Notes: a model not told the origin generated them from the sequence alone. A DNA stretch of 64,000 nucleotides from Pantoea eucrina (GCF_001691555.1 NZ_MAYN01000008.1:576617-640616), one strand, 5' to 3'. Counted from the first letter of the stretch, positions 29,511 through 41,879 are shown. Translations and numbers: made by a program.

Positions 29511-30471
29511 CGTTGCCGCCTTTTCGGGCAGAGTCCTTTAACCCGCCACCCAGTTAAAACCAGCCCAATTTACTCTTCTCGTGATAACAAAAGAAGGGCG
29601 GCAGTGGCTTTTGGCGTGATTGAGACAGATTCACGGCCAGAGTAGTTTAATTAAGGCGGTATATCGATTAGATTGGTTTTTATGACTGCTTGTGCTTTAT
29701 TTAAAAGACTATTATGTCGGAAGATGGCAATGTGGTTTGCTTCTGGCAGCGGCGCTATCGGCAAATCTGTCATAAGAACAATAAGGGATGCTTTCTATGC
29801 TAATGATTAGCTGCGCAATGAAACAGTTAAGCGTATCTTGCTAAATGATGATGTTTTATTCAATGGGTGTTAACCCATGCATGGCGCAGCGGCAATATCT
29901 GCATTCTTATGCGAAGACTTAGCATAGAAATTGCGCAGGTAACCGTGCTTGCGAGTGCAACACTGGCGGGTAAAGAGCGTTTTTTATATAACTTTTTTGC
30001 TCCAAATAAGTTTACAAACCAGATGGTCAAAATTTGACCCTGGTGTTACCGGAGGGGTTAAAAGGGCTTATTGAGCAAAAAATATGATGTTTTGCACGAA
30101 AACATTTCCATTTAAAGCGTAAAAATGATTAAGTATAATTTATTATTCGAAGCACTTTACCGCTTCGTATCGACATAACAATGTGTTATCTCTTTTTTTG
30201 CTCTGCAACCTTTTATGCAGGCAACCAGGCAACTACACAGCTTCCAGCACCGGTACGACTCTTGTCTTTGGCCCTGAAGTTGTTCTGTCTCTGATGACGC
30301 CGCCTCTCTGTTAACAGAGAACGTACGCTCGTCATTACCCGCCTGAACTCGGTTTCAGGACAATCTCTTATGGAGGTTGTCAGTAAGTACCATTGTCACT
30401 TATCTCTTTGATTTTGTGGCAATACACCAGGGTAGTAGTTCTAAAAATCTTATAAAGTGAAGAAAAAAATC
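29511..30471. other. Long divergent regulatory region alaA-lrhA
   Basis: About 960 bp, AT-rich, with no open frame that looks coding. A similarly long spacer precedes lrhA in E. coli, where it holds the lrhA promoter and a long leader. A perfect dyad with 7-bp arms lies at 30025-30039 (GGTCAAA, A, TTTGACC). A small RNA in this space cannot be excluded by eye. Confidence 0.6.
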
Positions 30472-31395
30472 ATGACTAATGCAAATCGTCCGATACTGAA
30501 TCTCGACCTCGATCTGCTGCGTACATTTGTTGCTGTTGCTGACCTGAATACGTTTGCGGCGGCGGCGGCAGCTGTGTGCAGAACCCAGTCAGCGGTAAGC
30601 CAGCAGATGCAACGTCTGGAGCAACTGGTCGGTAAAGAGCTGTTTGCCCGACATGGACGTAACAAACTTCTGACGGAGCACGGTATTCAGCTACTTGGCT
30701 ATGCCAGGAAAATTCTGCGTTTTAACGATGAAGCCTGCACCTCACTGATGTACAGCAATATTCAGGGTGTATTGACTATCGGTGCCTCTGATGACACATC
30801 AGATACCATTCTGCCTTTCCTGCTGAACCGGGTAACGTCAGTCTATCCAAAGCTCGCTATTGATGTACGCGTCAAACGTAACCCGTTTATGATGGAAATG
30901 CTGAACCAGGGCGAAGTTGATCTGGTTGTGACAACGTCCAGCCCGGGTAACTTTACGCATCAGGTGCTGCGTACTTCTCCAACGCTCTGGTACTGTGCCG
31001 CTGATTATATTTTCCAGCGCGGCGAAGCGATTCCTCTGGTATTGCTGGATGAACCAAGCCCGTATCGCGATATGGCTATAGATCATCTGAATGAAGCCGG
31101 CATTCCATGGCGTATCTCTTATGTGGCTTCAACACTGGCAGCAGTGCGCGCGGCCGTTAAAGCAGGTCTGGGCGTGACGGCTCGTCCGGTTGAAATGATG
31201 AGCCCTGAACTGCGCGTGATGGGGGCAGCAGAGGGTTTACCTGTGTTGCCTGATACGCAATATCTGCTGTGTCGTAATGCTGACAGCGACAATGAGCTGG
31301 CACTGGCCATTTTTAATGCCATGCAATCGACTAACGATCCTTACAATCTCAGCGCAAATCCGGATAGCTCACTGCTGCTGGATGATGAAGAGTAA
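30472..31395 (+). CDS. lrhA: LysR-family regulator LrhA (HexA/PecT)
   Basis: A 307-residue LysR-type regulator. The helix-turn-helix is near 15-70 ([38 protein letters not shown]) and is almost identical to E. coli LrhA; the effector domain is more diverged. LrhA represses flhDC and so motility, and its orthologues HexA/PecT control exoenzymes and virulence in plant-associated relatives. The ATG at 30472 matches the E. coli start; a GTG at 30457 is in frame but less likely. The C-terminus ends in an acidic LLLDDEE. Confidence 0.94.
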   Translation: MTNANRPILNLDLDLLRTFVAVADLNTFAAAAAAVCRTQSAVSQQMQRLEQLVGKELFARHGRNKLLTEHGIQLLGYARKILRFNDEACTSLMYSNIQGVLTIGASDDTSDTILPFLLNRVTSVYPKLAIDVRVKRNPFMMEMLNQGEVDLVVTTSSPGNFTHQVLRTSPTLWYCAADYIFQRGEAIPLVLLDEPSPYRDMAIDHLNEAGIPWRISYVASTLAAVRAAVKAGLGVTARPVEMMSPELRVMGAAEGLPVLPDTQYLLCRNADSDNELALAIFNAMQSTNDPYNLSANPDSSLLLDDEE

Positions 31396-31446
31396 GTACG
31401 ACTGACAGCAGTAATGCACCTCTTACGCGCGGTATAAACGCGCTAT

Positions 31447-31488
31447 AAAAAAGCCTTAGTCGGCATCACAGCGACTAAGGCTTTTTTT
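31447..31488 (+). terminator. Terminator after lrhA
   Basis: A long stem (AAAAAAGCCTTAGTCG with CGACTAAGGCTTTTTT) around a 9-nt loop, followed by T residues. Strong and symmetric. Confidence 0.93.
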
Positions 31489-31865
31489 TATCCATTAACC
31501 TGACATAAGCCCGCGTTTTTGTGGCCGATAATTATCAGGCTTTCCGAAAAGCAATCAGTTGTTTCAACTTCAACTATTTTGGAAATTTTTTATCAAAAAA
31601 TGCCTTCTTTGCTACGGGAGAATGCGACGTATGCGCTGCTTTTTACAGCAAAAAGCGCAGAAGTGTGCTCTGGATCAAAAAAATAACCCTGTCAGGGAGA
31701 GGGAAATCTGCGTAAGACCTGTCAAAATGTGAGTGTTAAACGCACGATCCATGCATGCAAAACCCCGCTACACTGAAATTAACCGCACAAACTGAAGCGA
31801 TTTAGCTGGCGCTGATGAGGGTATATGTTAATAATATGATGCGGGTGTAAAATAATGTTTGGATA

Positions 31866-31887
31866 CTTTTGTCAAAGTTGACAAAAG
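31866..31887. promoter_or_regulatory. 22-bp palindrome in the nuo promoter region
   Basis: Two perfect 10-bp arms (CTTTTGTCAA and TTGACAAAAG) flank AG. The right arm contains TTGACA, a consensus -35 hexamer, so a protein bound here could control a nuo promoter. No regulator is assigned. Confidence 0.5.
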
Positions 31888-32042
31888 GTTATAGAAAGGA
31901 GTAAAAACCCCCATAAAATTGCTGCCTAATCATGAAAGACGGCAACGTTTATAAGGTTTTTATCCTTCCCTTGAATCGATGTGGTGTGTTTGCTGCAACC
32001 GTGCAGGATGCCATCGCCACTTTTGATGAGTAAGCAAAGCGT

Positions 32043-32486
32043 ATGTCAACAACCACCGAAGTCATCGCTCATCACTGGGCGTTTATTGTATTTATTGTGA
32101 TCGCATTTGGCCTTTGTGCCTTTATGTTAACCGGCGGCTGGCTGCTTGGTGGACGTGCTAAAGCGCGTTACAAGAACACTCCGTTTGAGTCCGGTATTGA
32201 GTCTGTTGGCGATACCCATATCCGCCTCTCTGCAAAATTCTATCTGGTTGCCATGTTTTTCGTTATTTTCGACGTGGAAGCCCTCTATTTATACGCCTGG
32301 TCGACATCCATTCGCGAAAGCGGCTGGGTCGGCTTTGTCGAAGCCGCAATTTTCATTTTGGTGCTCCTGGCAGGCCTGGTTTATCTGGTTCGCATCGGCG
32401 CGCTGGATTGGGCTCCTGCGCGTCGTCGCGTAGTGGTCAAATCAAGCCCGGTCAGCCACAGTCACACCAACCCTCATAAGCAGTAA
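32043..32486 (+). CDS. nuoA: NADH-quinone oxidoreductase subunit A
   Basis: A 147-residue membrane subunit of complex I with three spans (about 14-36, 68-88 and 98-118). The loop [18 protein letters not shown] and [18 protein letters not shown] are the conserved features near the quinone channel. Length equals E. coli NuoA. It is the first gene of the nuo operon, about 650 nt after lrhA. Confidence 0.97.
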   Translation: MSTTTEVIAHHWAFIVFIVIAFGLCAFMLTGGWLLGGRAKARYKNTPFESGIESVGDTHIRLSAKFYLVAMFFVIFDVEALYLYAWSTSIRESGWVGFVEAAIFILVLLAGLVYLVRIGALDWAPARRRVVVKSSPVSHSHTNPHKQ

Positions 32487-32501
32487 AAGCGAGGCAATAA
32501 G

Positions 32502-33179
32502 ATGGACTACACGCTGACACGCGTAGACCCGAACGGCGGGGATGGCGATCGTTATCCTCTGCAGAAACAGGAGATTGTTACCGATCCTCTGGAACAGCAT
32601 GTTCACCGCAGCGTTTATATGGGCAAGCTGGAACACGCCCTGCACGACATGGTGAACTGGGGACGTAAAAACTCTCTCTGGCCCTACAACTTTGGCCTCT
32701 CCTGCTGCTACGTAGAAATGACAACGTCATTTACTGCAGTGCATGACGTGGCACGCTTTGGCGCTGAAGTTATGCGTGCCTCGCCGCGCCAGGCTGACTT
32801 TATGGTTATTGCCGGTACGCCTTTCACCAAAATGGCCCCTGTTATCCAGCGCTTATACGATCAGATGCTGGAACCTAAATGGGTGATCTCAATGGGTGCC
32901 TGCGCTAACTCAGGCGGTATGTATGACATCTATTCTGTTGTGCAGGGCGTAGATAAATTCCTGCCGGTGGATGTTTACATTCCTGGCTGTCCGCCGCGTC
33001 CGGAAGCCTATATGCAGGCGCTGCTGCTGCTGCGTGAGTCGATCGGCAAAGAGCGTCGTCCCCTCTCCTGGGTCGTCGGCGACCAGGGTGTATATCGCGC
33101 CAACATGCAGTCTGAGCGTGAAAGGAAACGTGGTGAGCGAATTGCCGTCACTAACCTGAGAACCCCGGACGAAGTGTAA
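32502..33179 (+). CDS. nuoB: NADH-quinone oxidoreductase subunit B
   Basis: A 225-residue peripheral-arm subunit that carries the last Fe-S cluster N2, which passes electrons to quinone. Ligands are seen in LSCCYVEMT (two adjacent Cys), GACANSGG and PGCPPRPEA. It starts at 32502, 15 nt after nuoA, with a GAGG-type site. A 116-nt spacer follows before nuoCD. Confidence 0.97.
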   Translation: MDYTLTRVDPNGGDGDRYPLQKQEIVTDPLEQHVHRSVYMGKLEHALHDMVNWGRKNSLWPYNFGLSCCYVEMTTSFTAVHDVARFGAEVMRASPRQADFMVIAGTPFTKMAPVIQRLYDQMLEPKWVISMGACANSGGMYDIYSVVQGVDKFLPVDVYIPGCPPRPEAYMQALLLLRESIGKERRPLSWVVGDQGVYRANMQSERERKRGERIAVTNLRTPDEV

Positions 33180-33295
33180 GTATCCCGTACACGGATGGAG
33201 TAACGGCCGCCGCAGAAAATGACAACGTAGTGTGTGCCGCCATCCTGACGCCTTCTTTTGAGTGCCTGATAACAGGCCGGAATGGTGAGTAACGT

Positions 33296-35095
33296 ATGAC
33301 AGATTTGACCACGCAAGATCTCGCGCAGCCATCATGGCAAACCCGGGAGCACCTGGATGACCCGGTGATCGGCGAGTTGCGTAATCGCTTTGGGCCGGAC
33401 GCCTTTACAGTTCAGGCAACCCGTACCGGCATCCCGGTGGTATGGGTAAAACGCGAACAGCTGCTGGAAATCGTTGCGTTTCTGCGCAAGTTGCCTAAGC
33501 CCTATGTCATGCTGTATGACCTGCATGGCTTTGATGAGCGTTTACGTACCCACCGCGCAGGCCTGCCTGCTGCGGATTTTTCCGTTTTCTATCATCTGCT
33601 TTCTATTGAACGCAACCGCGACATCATGCTCAAGGTGGCGTTATCTGAAAACGATCTGAATGTGCCAACCATCACCACTATTTTCGCCAACGCCAACTGG
33701 TATGAGCGCGAAACCTGGGAGATGTTTGGCATTACGTTCCAGGGGCACCCTCATCTGACGCGCATTATGATGCCGCAGACCTGGGAAGGGCACCCGCTGC
33801 GCAAAGACTATCCGGCACGCGCGACCGAGTTCGATCCTTTCACGCTGACAAAGCAGAAAGAAGATCTCGAAATGGAGTCGCTGACGTTTAAGCCCGAAGA
33901 GTGGGGTATGAAGCGCAGCACGGCCAATGAGGACTTTATGTTCCTTAACCTTGGCCCTAACCACCCCTCTGCGCACGGTGCGTTCCGCATTATCCTGCAG
34001 CTTGATGGTGAAGAGATTGTCGACTGCGTGCCAGACGTCGGCTATCACCACCGCGGTGCGGAGAAGATGGGCGAGCGTCAGTCCTGGCATAGCTATATCC
34101 CTTATACCGATCGTATTGAGTATCTGGGCGGCTGTGTTAATGAAATGCCTTACGTGCTCGCCGTAGAAAAGCTGGCCGGGATCACGGTACCAGACCGCGT
34201 TAACGTGATTCGCGTTATGCTCTCTGAGCTGTTCCGTATCAACAGCCATCTGCTTTACATCTCCACGTTTATTCAGGACGTTGGCGCAATGACGCCGGTG
34301 TTCTTTGCCTTTACCGATCGTCAGAAAATTTATGACGTCGTGGAAGCGATTACCGGTTTCCGTATGCACCCCGCCTGGTTCCGCATCGGTGGTGTGGCGC
34401 ACGATCTGCCAAAAGGGTGGGAGCGCCTGCTGCGTGAATTCCTCGACTGGATGCCAAAACGCCTGAAAGAGTATGACAAAGCGGCACTGCGCAATACCGT
34501 ATTGATGGGGCGTTCGCAGGGCGTAGCCGCCTACAATATGGATGAGGCGCTGGCGTGGGGCACAACCGGTGCTGGTCTGCGCGCAACCGGCCTCGACTTT
34601 GACGTACGTAAATGGCGTCCTTATTCAGGCTACGAAAACTTCGACTTTGAAATCCCGGTTGGCGCAGGTATCAGCGACGCTTACACCCGCGTGCAGCTGA
34701 AGATGGAAGAGATGTGGCAGTCGCTGCGTATTCTGGAGCAGTGTCTGAACAACATGCCGGAAGGGCCGTTCAAAGCGGATCACCCGCTGACCACGCCGCC
34801 GCCGAAAGAGCGTACGCTGCAGCACATTGAAACATTGATCACCCACTTCCTGCAGGTTTCCTGGGGACCGGTAATGCCCGCCAATGAATCGTTCCAGATG
34901 ATTGAGGCGACAAAAGGGATCAACAGTTACTACCTGACCAGTGACGGCAGCACCATGAGTTATCGCACCCGCGTGCGCACGCCAAGCTTCCCGCACCTGC
35001 AGCAGATCCCGTCAGTGATCCGTGGCAGCCTGGTATCCGATCTTATCGTCTACCTCGGTAGTATCGATTTTGTTATGTCAGACGTGGACCGCTAA
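33296..35095 (+). CDS. nuoC: NADH-quinone oxidoreductase fused subunit C/D
   Basis: A 599-residue fusion of NuoC (about 1-190; [28 protein letters not shown]) and NuoD (about 210-599; [28 protein letters not shown], ending DFVMSDVDR). The fused form is typical of Enterobacterales. NuoD lines the quinone-binding cavity with NuoB. Length is within a few residues of E. coli NuoCD. NuoE starts 2 nt after the stop. Confidence 0.97.
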   Translation: MTDLTTQDLAQPSWQTREHLDDPVIGELRNRFGPDAFTVQATRTGIPVVWVKREQLLEIVAFLRKLPKPYVMLYDLHGFDERLRTHRAGLPAADFSVFYHLLSIERNRDIMLKVALSENDLNVPTITTIFANANWYERETWEMFGITFQGHPHLTRIMMPQTWEGHPLRKDYPARATEFDPFTLTKQKEDLEMESLTFKPEEWGMKRSTANEDFMFLNLGPNHPSAHGAFRIILQLDGEEIVDCVPDVGYHHRGAEKMGERQSWHSYIPYTDRIEYLGGCVNEMPYVLAVEKLAGITVPDRVNVIRVMLSELFRINSHLLYISTFIQDVGAMTPVFFAFTDRQKIYDVVEAITGFRMHPAWFRIGGVAHDLPKGWERLLREFLDWMPKRLKEYDKAALRNTVLMGRSQGVAAYNMDEALAWGTTGAGLRATGLDFDVRKWRPYSGYENFDFEIPVGAGISDAYTRVQLKMEEMWQSLRILEQCLNNMPEGPFKADHPLTTPPPKERTLQHIETLITHFLQVSWGPVMPANESFQMIEATKGINSYYLTSDGSTMSYRTRVRTPSFPHLQQIPSVIRGSLVSDLIVYLGSIDFVMSDVDR

Positions 35096-35097
35096 TT

Positions 35098-35613
35098 ATG
35101 CACGATCAAAAAATTGCCATTCAAACCATCGACCCGAATGAGGTCTTTGTGCTGAGCGAGGCCGAGCACCACGCTATTGAGCATGAAAAACATCACTACG
35201 AGGATGCGCGCGCAGCCTCAATTGAAGCGCTGAAGATCGTGCAAAAAGCGCGGGGCTGGGTGCCGGATGGGGCTATTCACGCCATTGCTAATGTGCTGGG
35301 TATTCCGGCCAGCGATGTCGAAGGCGTGGCAACGTTCTACAGCCAGATTTACCGTACGCCGGTTGGCCGTCATGTGATCCGCTACTGCGACAGCGTGGTG
35401 TGCCACATTACCGGTTATCAGGGTATTCAGGCAGCGCTGGAGCAGAATCTCAATATTAAACCCGGCCAGACAACGGCAGATGGGCGCTTTACGCTGCTGC
35501 CTACCTGCTGCCTCGGCAACTGCGATAAGGGGCCGACCATGATGGTGAATGACGACACGCACGTTCATCTGACGCCGGAAGGTATCGTCTCGCTACTGGA
35601 GCAGTATCAATGA
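35098..35613 (+). CDS. nuoE: NADH-quinone oxidoreductase subunit E
   Basis: A 171-residue subunit with the [2Fe-2S] cluster N1a. Ligands are in [14 protein letters not shown] and [13 protein letters not shown]. It sits in the NADH dehydrogenase module with NuoF and NuoG. The N-terminal 15 or so residues differ from E. coli (166 residues). The stop overlaps the nuoF start. Confidence 0.97.
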   Translation: MHDQKIAIQTIDPNEVFVLSEAEHHAIEHEKHHYEDARAASIEALKIVQKARGWVPDGAIHAIANVLGIPASDVEGVATFYSQIYRTPVGRHVIRYCDSVVCHITGYQGIQAALEQNLNIKPGQTTADGRFTLLPTCCLGNCDKGPTMMVNDDTHVHLTPEGIVSLLEQYQ

Positions 35614-36953
35614 TGAAACCCATTATTCGTGCTGCGGAAACCCATCCGCTGACCTGGCGTCTGCGTGACGACAAACAGCCGGTATGGCTGAAAGAGTACC
35701 GCAGTAAAAATGGCTATGCAGGTGCTGAAAAAGCGCTGAACGGCATGAGCCAGGATGAGATCGTTACGGCGGTGAAAGATTCTGGTCTGAAAGGGCGCGG
35801 CGGTGCAGGCTTCAGCACGGGTCTGAAGTGGAGCCTGATGCCAAAAGATGAGTCCATGAATATCCGCTACCTGCTGTGTAACGCGGATGAGATGGAGCCG
35901 GGCACCTATAAAGACCGCCTGCTGATGGAGCAGCTGCCGCATCAGCTGGTTGAAGGCATGCTGATTAGTGCTTTTGCGCTAAAAGCCTACCGTGGCTACA
36001 TCTTCCTGCGCGGCGAATATGTTGAAGCCGCAGAGAATCTGCGTCGCGCCATTGCAGAAGCCACCGAAGCGGGCTATCTCGGTAAAAATATCCTCGGCAC
36101 CGGTTTTGACTTCGAGCTATTTGTTCACACTGGCGCGGGTCGCTATATCTGTGGTGAAGAGACGGCGCTGATCAACTCGCTGGAAGGGCGTCGCGCTAAC
36201 CCGCGTTCCAAACCACCGTTCCCGGCCAGCGCCGGTGTATGGGGCAAACCAACCTGCGTTAACAACGTTGAGACGCTCTCCAACGTGCCAGCCATCTTCC
36301 TGAACGGCGTGGAGTGGTACAAAGGGCTGTCCAAGAGCGAAGACGCCGGCACGAAAATGATGGGCTTCTCCGGCCGCGTTAAGAACCCGGGCGTCTGGGA
36401 ACTGCCGTTTGGTATTACCGCCCGCGAAATTCTGGAAGATTACGCCGGCGGTATGCGCGATGGTCTGAAGTTCAAGGCATGGCAGCCAGGTGGCGCCGGA
36501 ACCGATTTTCTGACCGACCAGCATCTCGACCTGCCGATGGAGTTTGCCAGCATTGGTAAAGCAGGCAGCCGTCTGGGTACGGCGCTGGCGATGGCGGTGG
36601 ACCACGAGATCAATATGGTGTCGCTGGTGCGTAACCTGGAAGAGTTTTTTGCTCGAGAGTCGTGCGGCTGGTGTACGCCGTGCCGTGACGGTCTGCCGTG
36701 GAGCGTGAAGATCCTGCGTGCGCTGGAGCAGAAGCAGGGACAACCGGGTGATATCGAAACGCTGCTGCAGCTTTGCCGCCAGCTGGGTCCGGGTAAAACG
36801 TTCTGCGCGCATGCGCCAGGTGCAGTTGAGCCACTGCAGAGCGCAATTAAATATTTCCGTGAAGAGTTTGAAGCCGGCATTGCGCCGCAGGTGTTTGGCA
36901 ATACCCGCTCCATTGGCGGGATCCAGCCTAACCTGCTGAAAGCGCGCTGGTAA
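35610..36953 (+). CDS. nuoF: NADH-quinone oxidoreductase subunit F
   Basis: A 447-residue subunit that binds NADH and FMN and carries cluster N3. FMN/NADH motifs are [17 protein letters not shown] and [21 protein letters not shown]; the N3 ligands are in [11 protein letters not shown] and a downstream Cys in GKTFCAHA. Two adjacent ATGs (35610 and 35613) could start it; both overlap nuoE. The 112-nt spacer to nuoG contains a hairpin. Confidence 0.97.
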   Translation: MMKPIIRAAETHPLTWRLRDDKQPVWLKEYRSKNGYAGAEKALNGMSQDEIVTAVKDSGLKGRGGAGFSTGLKWSLMPKDESMNIRYLLCNADEMEPGTYKDRLLMEQLPHQLVEGMLISAFALKAYRGYIFLRGEYVEAAENLRRAIAEATEAGYLGKNILGTGFDFELFVHTGAGRYICGEETALINSLEGRRANPRSKPPFPASAGVWGKPTCVNNVETLSNVPAIFLNGVEWYKGLSKSEDAGTKMMGFSGRVKNPGVWELPFGITAREILEDYAGGMRDGLKFKAWQPGGAGTDFLTDQHLDLPMEFASIGKAGSRLGTALAMAVDHEINMVSLVRNLEEFFARESCGWCTPCRDGLPWSVKILRALEQKQGQPGDIETLLQLCRQLGPGKTFCAHAPGAVEPLQSAIKYFREEFEAGIAPQVFGNTRSIGGIQPNLLKARW

Positions 36954-37027
36954 GCAGGCCACCATAGACGGAAGGCGCCAGACGCCCGTCCGGCTGAAAA
37001 GCGGGATAACAGAATTTGATGTTTAAC

Positions 37028-37045
37028 GCTCGTCCCCGGACGAGC
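37028..37045 (+). other. Intercistronic hairpin nuoF-nuoG
   Basis: GCTCGTCC and GGACGAGC pair across a 2-nt centre, 21 nt before the nuoG start. It may protect or separate mRNA segments, or affect nuoG translation. No T tract follows, so it is not a terminator. Confidence 0.45.
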
Positions 37046-37065
37046 CTTACGGAAGCATGTTCACT

Positions 37066-39789
37066 ATGGCTACAATCCATGTAGACGGTAAAGAATATGA
37101 TGTGAACGGAGCGGACAACCTGCTGCAGGCGTGTCTCTCTCTGGGCCTTGATATTCCCTATTTTTGCTGGCATCCGGCGCTCGGCAGCGTAGGCGCCTGC
37201 CGCCAGTGTGCGGTAAAGCAATTCCAGAATGCCGAAGATACCCGCGGCCGCCTTGTTATGTCCTGCATGACACCGGCATCGGATGGCACCTTTATCTCTA
37301 TTGATGACGGCGAAGCGAAAGAGTTTCGTGAAAGCGTCGTAGAGTGGCTGATGACGAACCATCCGCACGACTGTCCGGTCTGCGAGGAGGGGGGTAACTG
37401 TCATCTGCAGGATATGACGGTGATGACAGGCCACAGCTTCCGTCGTTATCGCTTTACCAAGCGCACTCACCAGAATCAGGATCTCGGTCCGTTTATCTCC
37501 CATGAGATGAACCGCTGCATCGCCTGCTATCGTTGCGTACGCTATTACAAAGATTACGCTGACGGTAAAGATCTGGGCGTGTATGGCGCGCACGATAACG
37601 TCTACTTTGGTCGCCCGGAAGATGGCACACTGGAGAGCGAATTCTCCGGTAACCTGGTTGAGATCTGCCCGACCGGCGTGTTCACCGATAAAACGCACTC
37701 TGAGCGTTATAACCGTAAGTGGGATATGCAGTTTGCGCCCAGCATTTGCCAGCAGTGCAGCGTGGGCTGTAACACCAGTCCCGGTGAGCGCTATGGTGAA
37801 CTGCGTCGTATTGAAAACCGTTATAACGGCACGGTAAACCACTACTTCCTCTGCGATCGCGGTCGTTTTGGCTATGGCTATGTCAACCGCAAAGATCGCC
37901 CGCGTCATCCGCATCAGCTGCGCGGCAGCGATAGCATCACGCTGAATGCAGAGCAGGCAGTTAACGCTGCGGCTGACGTGCTGCGTCAGGCGAAACGCGT
38001 TATCGGCATCGGCTCACCCCGCGCCAGCATCGAAAGCAACTTCGCCCTGCGCGAACTGGTGGGTGCCGGCAACTTCTCAACCGGTATGCCGGCAGGAGAG
38101 CAGTCGCGCGTAGAACTGATGCTGAACGTGCTGCAGAACAGCGGTATCTATACTCCTTCGCTGCGCGAAATGGAGAGCTATGATGCCGTGCTGGTGCTGG
38201 GCGAAGATCTGACGCAGGTGGGTGCACGCGTCGCACTGTCAGTCCGCCAGGCCGTAAAAGGCAAAGCGCGTGAGATGGCAGCGGCGCAGAAAGTCGCAGA
38301 CTGGCAGATCGCCGCCATCCTGAACATCGGTCAGCATGCTAAACATCCACTGTTTGTCACTAACGTCGATGAAACCCGTCTGGATGACATTGCGGCGTGG
38401 AGCTATCGCGCACCGGTAGAAGATCAGGCGCGTCTTGGTTTTGCCATCGCCAGCGCGCTGGATGAGCGCGCGCCCGCGGTGAGTGATATCGATAAATCAC
38501 TCAGCAGCAAAATTGATGTGGTGGTGCAGGCGCTGGCAGGGGCGAAAAAGCCGCTGATTATCTCCGGCACCCACTCTGGCAGTACTGCAATGATTGAGGC
38601 GGCTGCCAACGTAGCGAAAGCGCTGAAAGCCCGCGGTGCCGATGTAGGGATCACCCTGCTGGCTGGCGCAGCTAACAGCATGGGGCTTGGCCTGATAGGC
38701 GGTCACTCGCTGGATGCGGCGCTGGACCAGCTGACAAACGGCGAAGCGGATGCGCTGGTAGTGCTGGAGAACGATCTCTATCGTCACGCGCCTAAAGCCC
38801 GCGTTGACGCTGCGCTGCAGACTGCATCAAGTGTCATTGTGGTTGATCATCAGCGGACCGCCACGCTGGAGAAAGCGGGTCTGGTGCTCTCAGCGGCCAG
38901 CTTTGCTGAAAGCGACGGCACGTCAATCAATCATGAAGGCCGTGCACAGCGCTTCTTCCAGGTTTACGATCCCGCTTACTATGACAACAGCATTGTGATG
39001 CTGGAAAGCTGGCGCTGGCTGCACTCGCTGCACAGCACGCTGGAGAGTCGTCATATTGACTGGACGCAGCTCGATCACGTCATTGATGCGACCATCGCTG
39101 CGCTGCCGCAGCTGAAAGGGATTAAAGATGCGGCACCGGATGCCAGCTTCCGCATTCGTGGTCAGAAACTGGCTCGTTCACCGCATCGCGCCAGTGGCCG
39201 TACCGCCGCCCGCGCCAATATCAGCGTACATGAGCCGCGTCAGCCGCAGGATAAAGACACCATGTTCGCCTTCTCTATGGAAGGGAACAACCAGCCTGAG
39301 GCACCGCGTTCGCAGATCCCATTCGCCTGGGCGCCAGGCTGGAACTCACCGCAGGCGTGGAACAAATTCCAGGATGAAGTTGGCGGCAAACTGCGGAATG
39401 GCGATCCGGGTGTGCGCCTGTTTGAAGCAGGTGAAGGTTCACTGCCGTGGTTCAGTAACGTGCCGGAACGGTTTGCCAGCGGCAGCCACTTCCGCGTTGC
39501 GCCTTACTACCGTCTGTTCGGCAGTGAGGAAATGACGCAGCGTTCCCCGACGTTCCAGAAGCGCATGGTGCCTGCTGAGCTGGTCATTAATCCAGCGGAC
39601 GCAGAGAAGCTTGGCGTCAATCATGGCGCTGCCGCAGAGCTGGTGTGTGCCGGTGAAACGCTGCGCCTGCCGGTACGCTTCTCTGCCTTCCTGCAGCCGG
39701 GACAGATTGGGCTGCCGCTGGGCATGCCGGGTGTGCCGCCGTTCCTTGCGCATGCACAAATTGACCAACTGCAGGAGGCTGCGCAATGA
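37066..39789 (+). CDS. nuoG: NADH-quinone oxidoreductase subunit G
   Basis: A 907-residue subunit with several Fe-S clusters. The N-terminal ferredoxin-like part has [16 protein letters not shown] and SCMTPA; next come [14 protein letters not shown] and [13 protein letters not shown], then the CQQCSVGC ligands of the extra cluster N7 and a molybdopterin-oxidoreductase-like fold without cofactor function. The ATG at 37066 is preferred over 37057: GGAAG is well spaced for it and it matches E. coli. The C-terminal 150 residues diverge most. Overlaps nuoH by 4 nt. Confidence 0.96.
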   Translation: MATIHVDGKEYDVNGADNLLQACLSLGLDIPYFCWHPALGSVGACRQCAVKQFQNAEDTRGRLVMSCMTPASDGTFISIDDGEAKEFRESVVEWLMTNHPHDCPVCEEGGNCHLQDMTVMTGHSFRRYRFTKRTHQNQDLGPFISHEMNRCIACYRCVRYYKDYADGKDLGVYGAHDNVYFGRPEDGTLESEFSGNLVEICPTGVFTDKTHSERYNRKWDMQFAPSICQQCSVGCNTSPGERYGELRRIENRYNGTVNHYFLCDRGRFGYGYVNRKDRPRHPHQLRGSDSITLNAEQAVNAAADVLRQAKRVIGIGSPRASIESNFALRELVGAGNFSTGMPAGEQSRVELMLNVLQNSGIYTPSLREMESYDAVLVLGEDLTQVGARVALSVRQAVKGKAREMAAAQKVADWQIAAILNIGQHAKHPLFVTNVDETRLDDIAAWSYRAPVEDQARLGFAIASALDERAPAVSDIDKSLSSKIDVVVQALAGAKKPLIISGTHSGSTAMIEAAANVAKALKARGADVGITLLAGAANSMGLGLIGGHSLDAALDQLTNGEADALVVLENDLYRHAPKARVDAALQTASSVIVVDHQRTATLEKAGLVLSAASFAESDGTSINHEGRAQRFFQVYDPAYYDNSIVMLESWRWLHSLHSTLESRHIDWTQLDHVIDATIAALPQLKGIKDAAPDASFRIRGQKLARSPHRASGRTAARANISVHEPRQPQDKDTMFAFSMEGNNQPEAPRSQIPFAWAPGWNSPQAWNKFQDEVGGKLRNGDPGVRLFEAGEGSLPWFSNVPERFASGSHFRVAPYYRLFGSEEMTQRSPTFQKRMVPAELVINPADAEKLGVNHGAAAELVCAGETLRLPVRFSAFLQPGQIGLPLGMPGVPPFLAHAQIDQLQEAAQ

Positions 39790-40763
39790 GCTGGCTGACA
39801 TCGGACGTTATCGACATCATTCTGCAGGTCGTTAAAGCGATTGTGATCCTGCTGGTCGTAGTAGCCTGCGGTGCTTTCATGAGTTTTGCCGAGCGCCGTT
39901 TGCTCGGCTTATGGCAGAACCGCTACGGACCTAACCGTGTCGGCTGGGGTGGTTCACTTCAGCTGGCGGCGGATATGATCAAAATGTTCTTTAAAGAGGA
40001 CTGGGTACCGCCGTTTACCGACCGTTTTATCTTTACGCTGGCACCGGTTATCGCCTTTGTATCGCTGCTGCTGGCCTTTGCAATTGTGCCGGTTTCACCC
40101 ACCTGGATGGTCACAGATCTGAACATCGGTCTGCTGTTCTTCCTGATGATGGCAGGCCTGGCCGTCTACGCCGTGCTGTTTGCCGGCTGGTCGAGCAACA
40201 ACAAATACTCACTGCTGGGTGCGATGCGTGCCTCTGCGCAGACGCTGAGCTATGAAGTGTTCCTTGGCCTGTCGCTGATGGGCGTAGTGGCGCAGGCGGG
40301 CTCGTTTAACCTGAATGCGATTGTCGAAAACCAGACGCACCTGTGGAACATCATTCCGCAGTTCTTTGGCTTTTTAACCTTCTGTATTGCAGGCGTAGCG
40401 GTGTGCCACCGTCATCCGTTTGACCAGCCGGAAGCGGAACAGGAGCTGGCTGACGGTTATCACATTGAATATGCCGGTATGAAGTTCGGTCTGTTCTTTG
40501 TGGGTGAATATGTCGCCATTACCACGGTTTCCGCGCTGATCGTCACGCTGTTCTTTGGTGGCTGGCACGGACCCTTCCTGCCGCCATTCATCTGGTTCGC
40601 CCTGAAAACGGCGTTCTTTATGGTGATGTTTATCCTGATCCGTGCTGCGCTGCCGCGTCCACGCTATGACCAGGTGCTGTCGTTCGGCTGGAAAGTTTGT
40701 CTGCCGTTGACGCTGTTGAACCTGCTGGCGACCGCCGCAGTGATTCTGTACAACGCGCAGTAA
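39786..40763 (+). CDS. nuoH: NADH-quinone oxidoreductase subunit H
   Basis: A 325-residue membrane subunit with about eight spans that forms part of the quinone pocket at the junction of the arms. Conserved are [36 protein letters not shown], and the acidic loop [22 protein letters not shown]. Length equals E. coli NuoH. It overlaps nuoG by ATGA, and nuoI follows at 11 nt. Confidence 0.97.
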   Translation: MSWLTSDVIDIILQVVKAIVILLVVVACGAFMSFAERRLLGLWQNRYGPNRVGWGGSLQLAADMIKMFFKEDWVPPFTDRFIFTLAPVIAFVSLLLAFAIVPVSPTWMVTDLNIGLLFFLMMAGLAVYAVLFAGWSSNNKYSLLGAMRASAQTLSYEVFLGLSLMGVVAQAGSFNLNAIVENQTHLWNIIPQFFGFLTFCIAGVAVCHRHPFDQPEAEQELADGYHIEYAGMKFGLFFVGEYVAITTVSALIVTLFFGGWHGPFLPPFIWFALKTAFFMVMFILIRAALPRPRYDQVLSFGWKVCLPLTLLNLLATAAVILYNAQ

Positions 40764-40774
40764 GGGGTATTGAG

Positions 40775-41317
40775 ATGACATTAAAAGATATTGTCGTTGG
40801 CTTCGGCACGACAGTGCGCAGTATCTGGATGATTGGCATGCACGCCTTCGCCAAACGTGAAACGCAGATGTACCCGGAAGAGCCGGTCTATCTGCCGCCA
40901 CGCTATCGCGGCCGTATTGTTCTGACGCGCGATCCTGACGGCGAAGAGCGCTGTGTGGCCTGCAACCTGTGTGCAGTTGCCTGCCCGGTAGGCTGTATTT
41001 CGCTGCAGAAAGCAGAGACGCAGGATGGCCGCTGGTATCCGGAATTCTTCCGCATCAACTTTTCACGCTGCATTTTTTGCGGCCTGTGTGAAGAAGCCTG
41101 TCCGACCACCGCGATTCAGCTGACCCCGGATTTTGAACTGGGTGAGTTTAAGCGTCAGGACCTGGTGTATGAGAAGCAGGATCTGCTGATCTCGGGCCCC
41201 GGCAAATACCCGGAGTACAATTTCTATCGTATGGCGGGTATGGCGATCGACGGAAAAGAGAAGGGCGACGCGGAAAACGAAGCCAAACCGATCGACGTCA
41301 AAGGCTTATTACCTTAA
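40775..41317 (+). CDS. nuoI: NADH-quinone oxidoreductase subunit I
   Basis: A 180-residue subunit with two [4Fe-4S] clusters (N6a and N6b), ligated by [15 protein letters not shown] and [15 protein letters not shown]. It bridges the NADH module to NuoB. The ATG at 40775 gives exactly the E. coli length; the open frame further upstream lies inside nuoH. A GGGGT-type site precedes it. Confidence 0.97.
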   Translation: MTLKDIVVGFGTTVRSIWMIGMHAFAKRETQMYPEEPVYLPPRYRGRIVLTRDPDGEERCVACNLCAVACPVGCISLQKAETQDGRWYPEFFRINFSRCIFCGLCEEACPTTAIQLTPDFELGEFKRQDLVYEKQDLLISGPGKYPEYNFYRMAGMAIDGKEKGDAENEAKPIDVKGLLP

Positions 41318-41327
41318 GGAGCCAGGT

Positions 41328-41879
41328 ATGGAATTTGCGTTTTATCTTTGCGGACTGGTGGCGGTGCTGACGACGCTACGCGTTATCACGCATACGAACC
41401 CGGTACACGCGCTGCTGTACCTGATTGTCTCACTGCTGTCGATTGCCGGCGCGTTTTTTGCCATGGGTGCCTACTTTGCGGGTGCGCTGGAAATTATCGT
41501 TTATGCCGGTGCCATTATGGTGCTGTTTGTGTTTGTGGTGATGATGCTCAATCTCGGCAAGAGTCAGCAGGAGCAGGAGCGGGAGTGGCTTAAGCCGTCA
41601 CTCTGGGTTGGACCCGGCATTGTCTCCGCGCTGCTGCTGGTGGTGATGGTTTACGCTATCCTCACTGCCACCGATCAGGGCATTGATGGCACGGTTATCG
41701 ATGCAAAAGCAGTCGGTATCAGCCTGTTTGGCCCGTATGTTCTGGCGGTAGAACTGGCTTCAATGCTGCTGCTGGCAGGCCTGGTGGTTGCCTTCCACAT
41801 CGGCCGTGACGATCGTCACGCTGAAGTGATGAGCCATCGCGTAACGGATGCAGCATCCAATAAGGAGGGACAGGCATGA
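41328..41879 (+). CDS. nuoJ: NADH-quinone oxidoreductase subunit J
   Basis: A 183-residue membrane subunit with five spans. The conserved segment [22 protein letters not shown] includes the helix with the pi-bulge that links quinone reduction to proton pumping. It starts 10 nt after nuoI (AAGGAG site) and overlaps nuoK by 4 nt. Confidence 0.97.
   Translation: MEFAFYLCGLVAVLTTLRVITHTNPVHALLYLIVSLLSIAGAFFAMGAYFAGALEIIVYAGAIMVLFVFVVMMLNLGKSQQEQEREWLKPSLWVGPGIVSALLLVVMVYAILTATDQGIDGTVIDAKAVGISLFGPYVLAVELASMLLLAGLVVAFHIGRDDRHAEVMSHRVTDAASNKEGQA

Larger units (their letters stand above)
31396..32042. other. Intergenic region lrhA-nuoA
   Basis: A 647-bp spacer. It starts with the lrhA terminator; the remainder should carry the nuo promoters and a leader. 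A frame of about 64 codons at 31521-31715 lacks family resemblance and a convincing start, so it is not called. A striking palindrome lies at 31866-31887. Confidence 0.6.

Noticed and set aside
31521..31715. Possible 64-codon gene upstream of nuoA
   Set aside because: No good ribosome site, odd composition, and it lies in a region expected to be the nuo regulatory leader.
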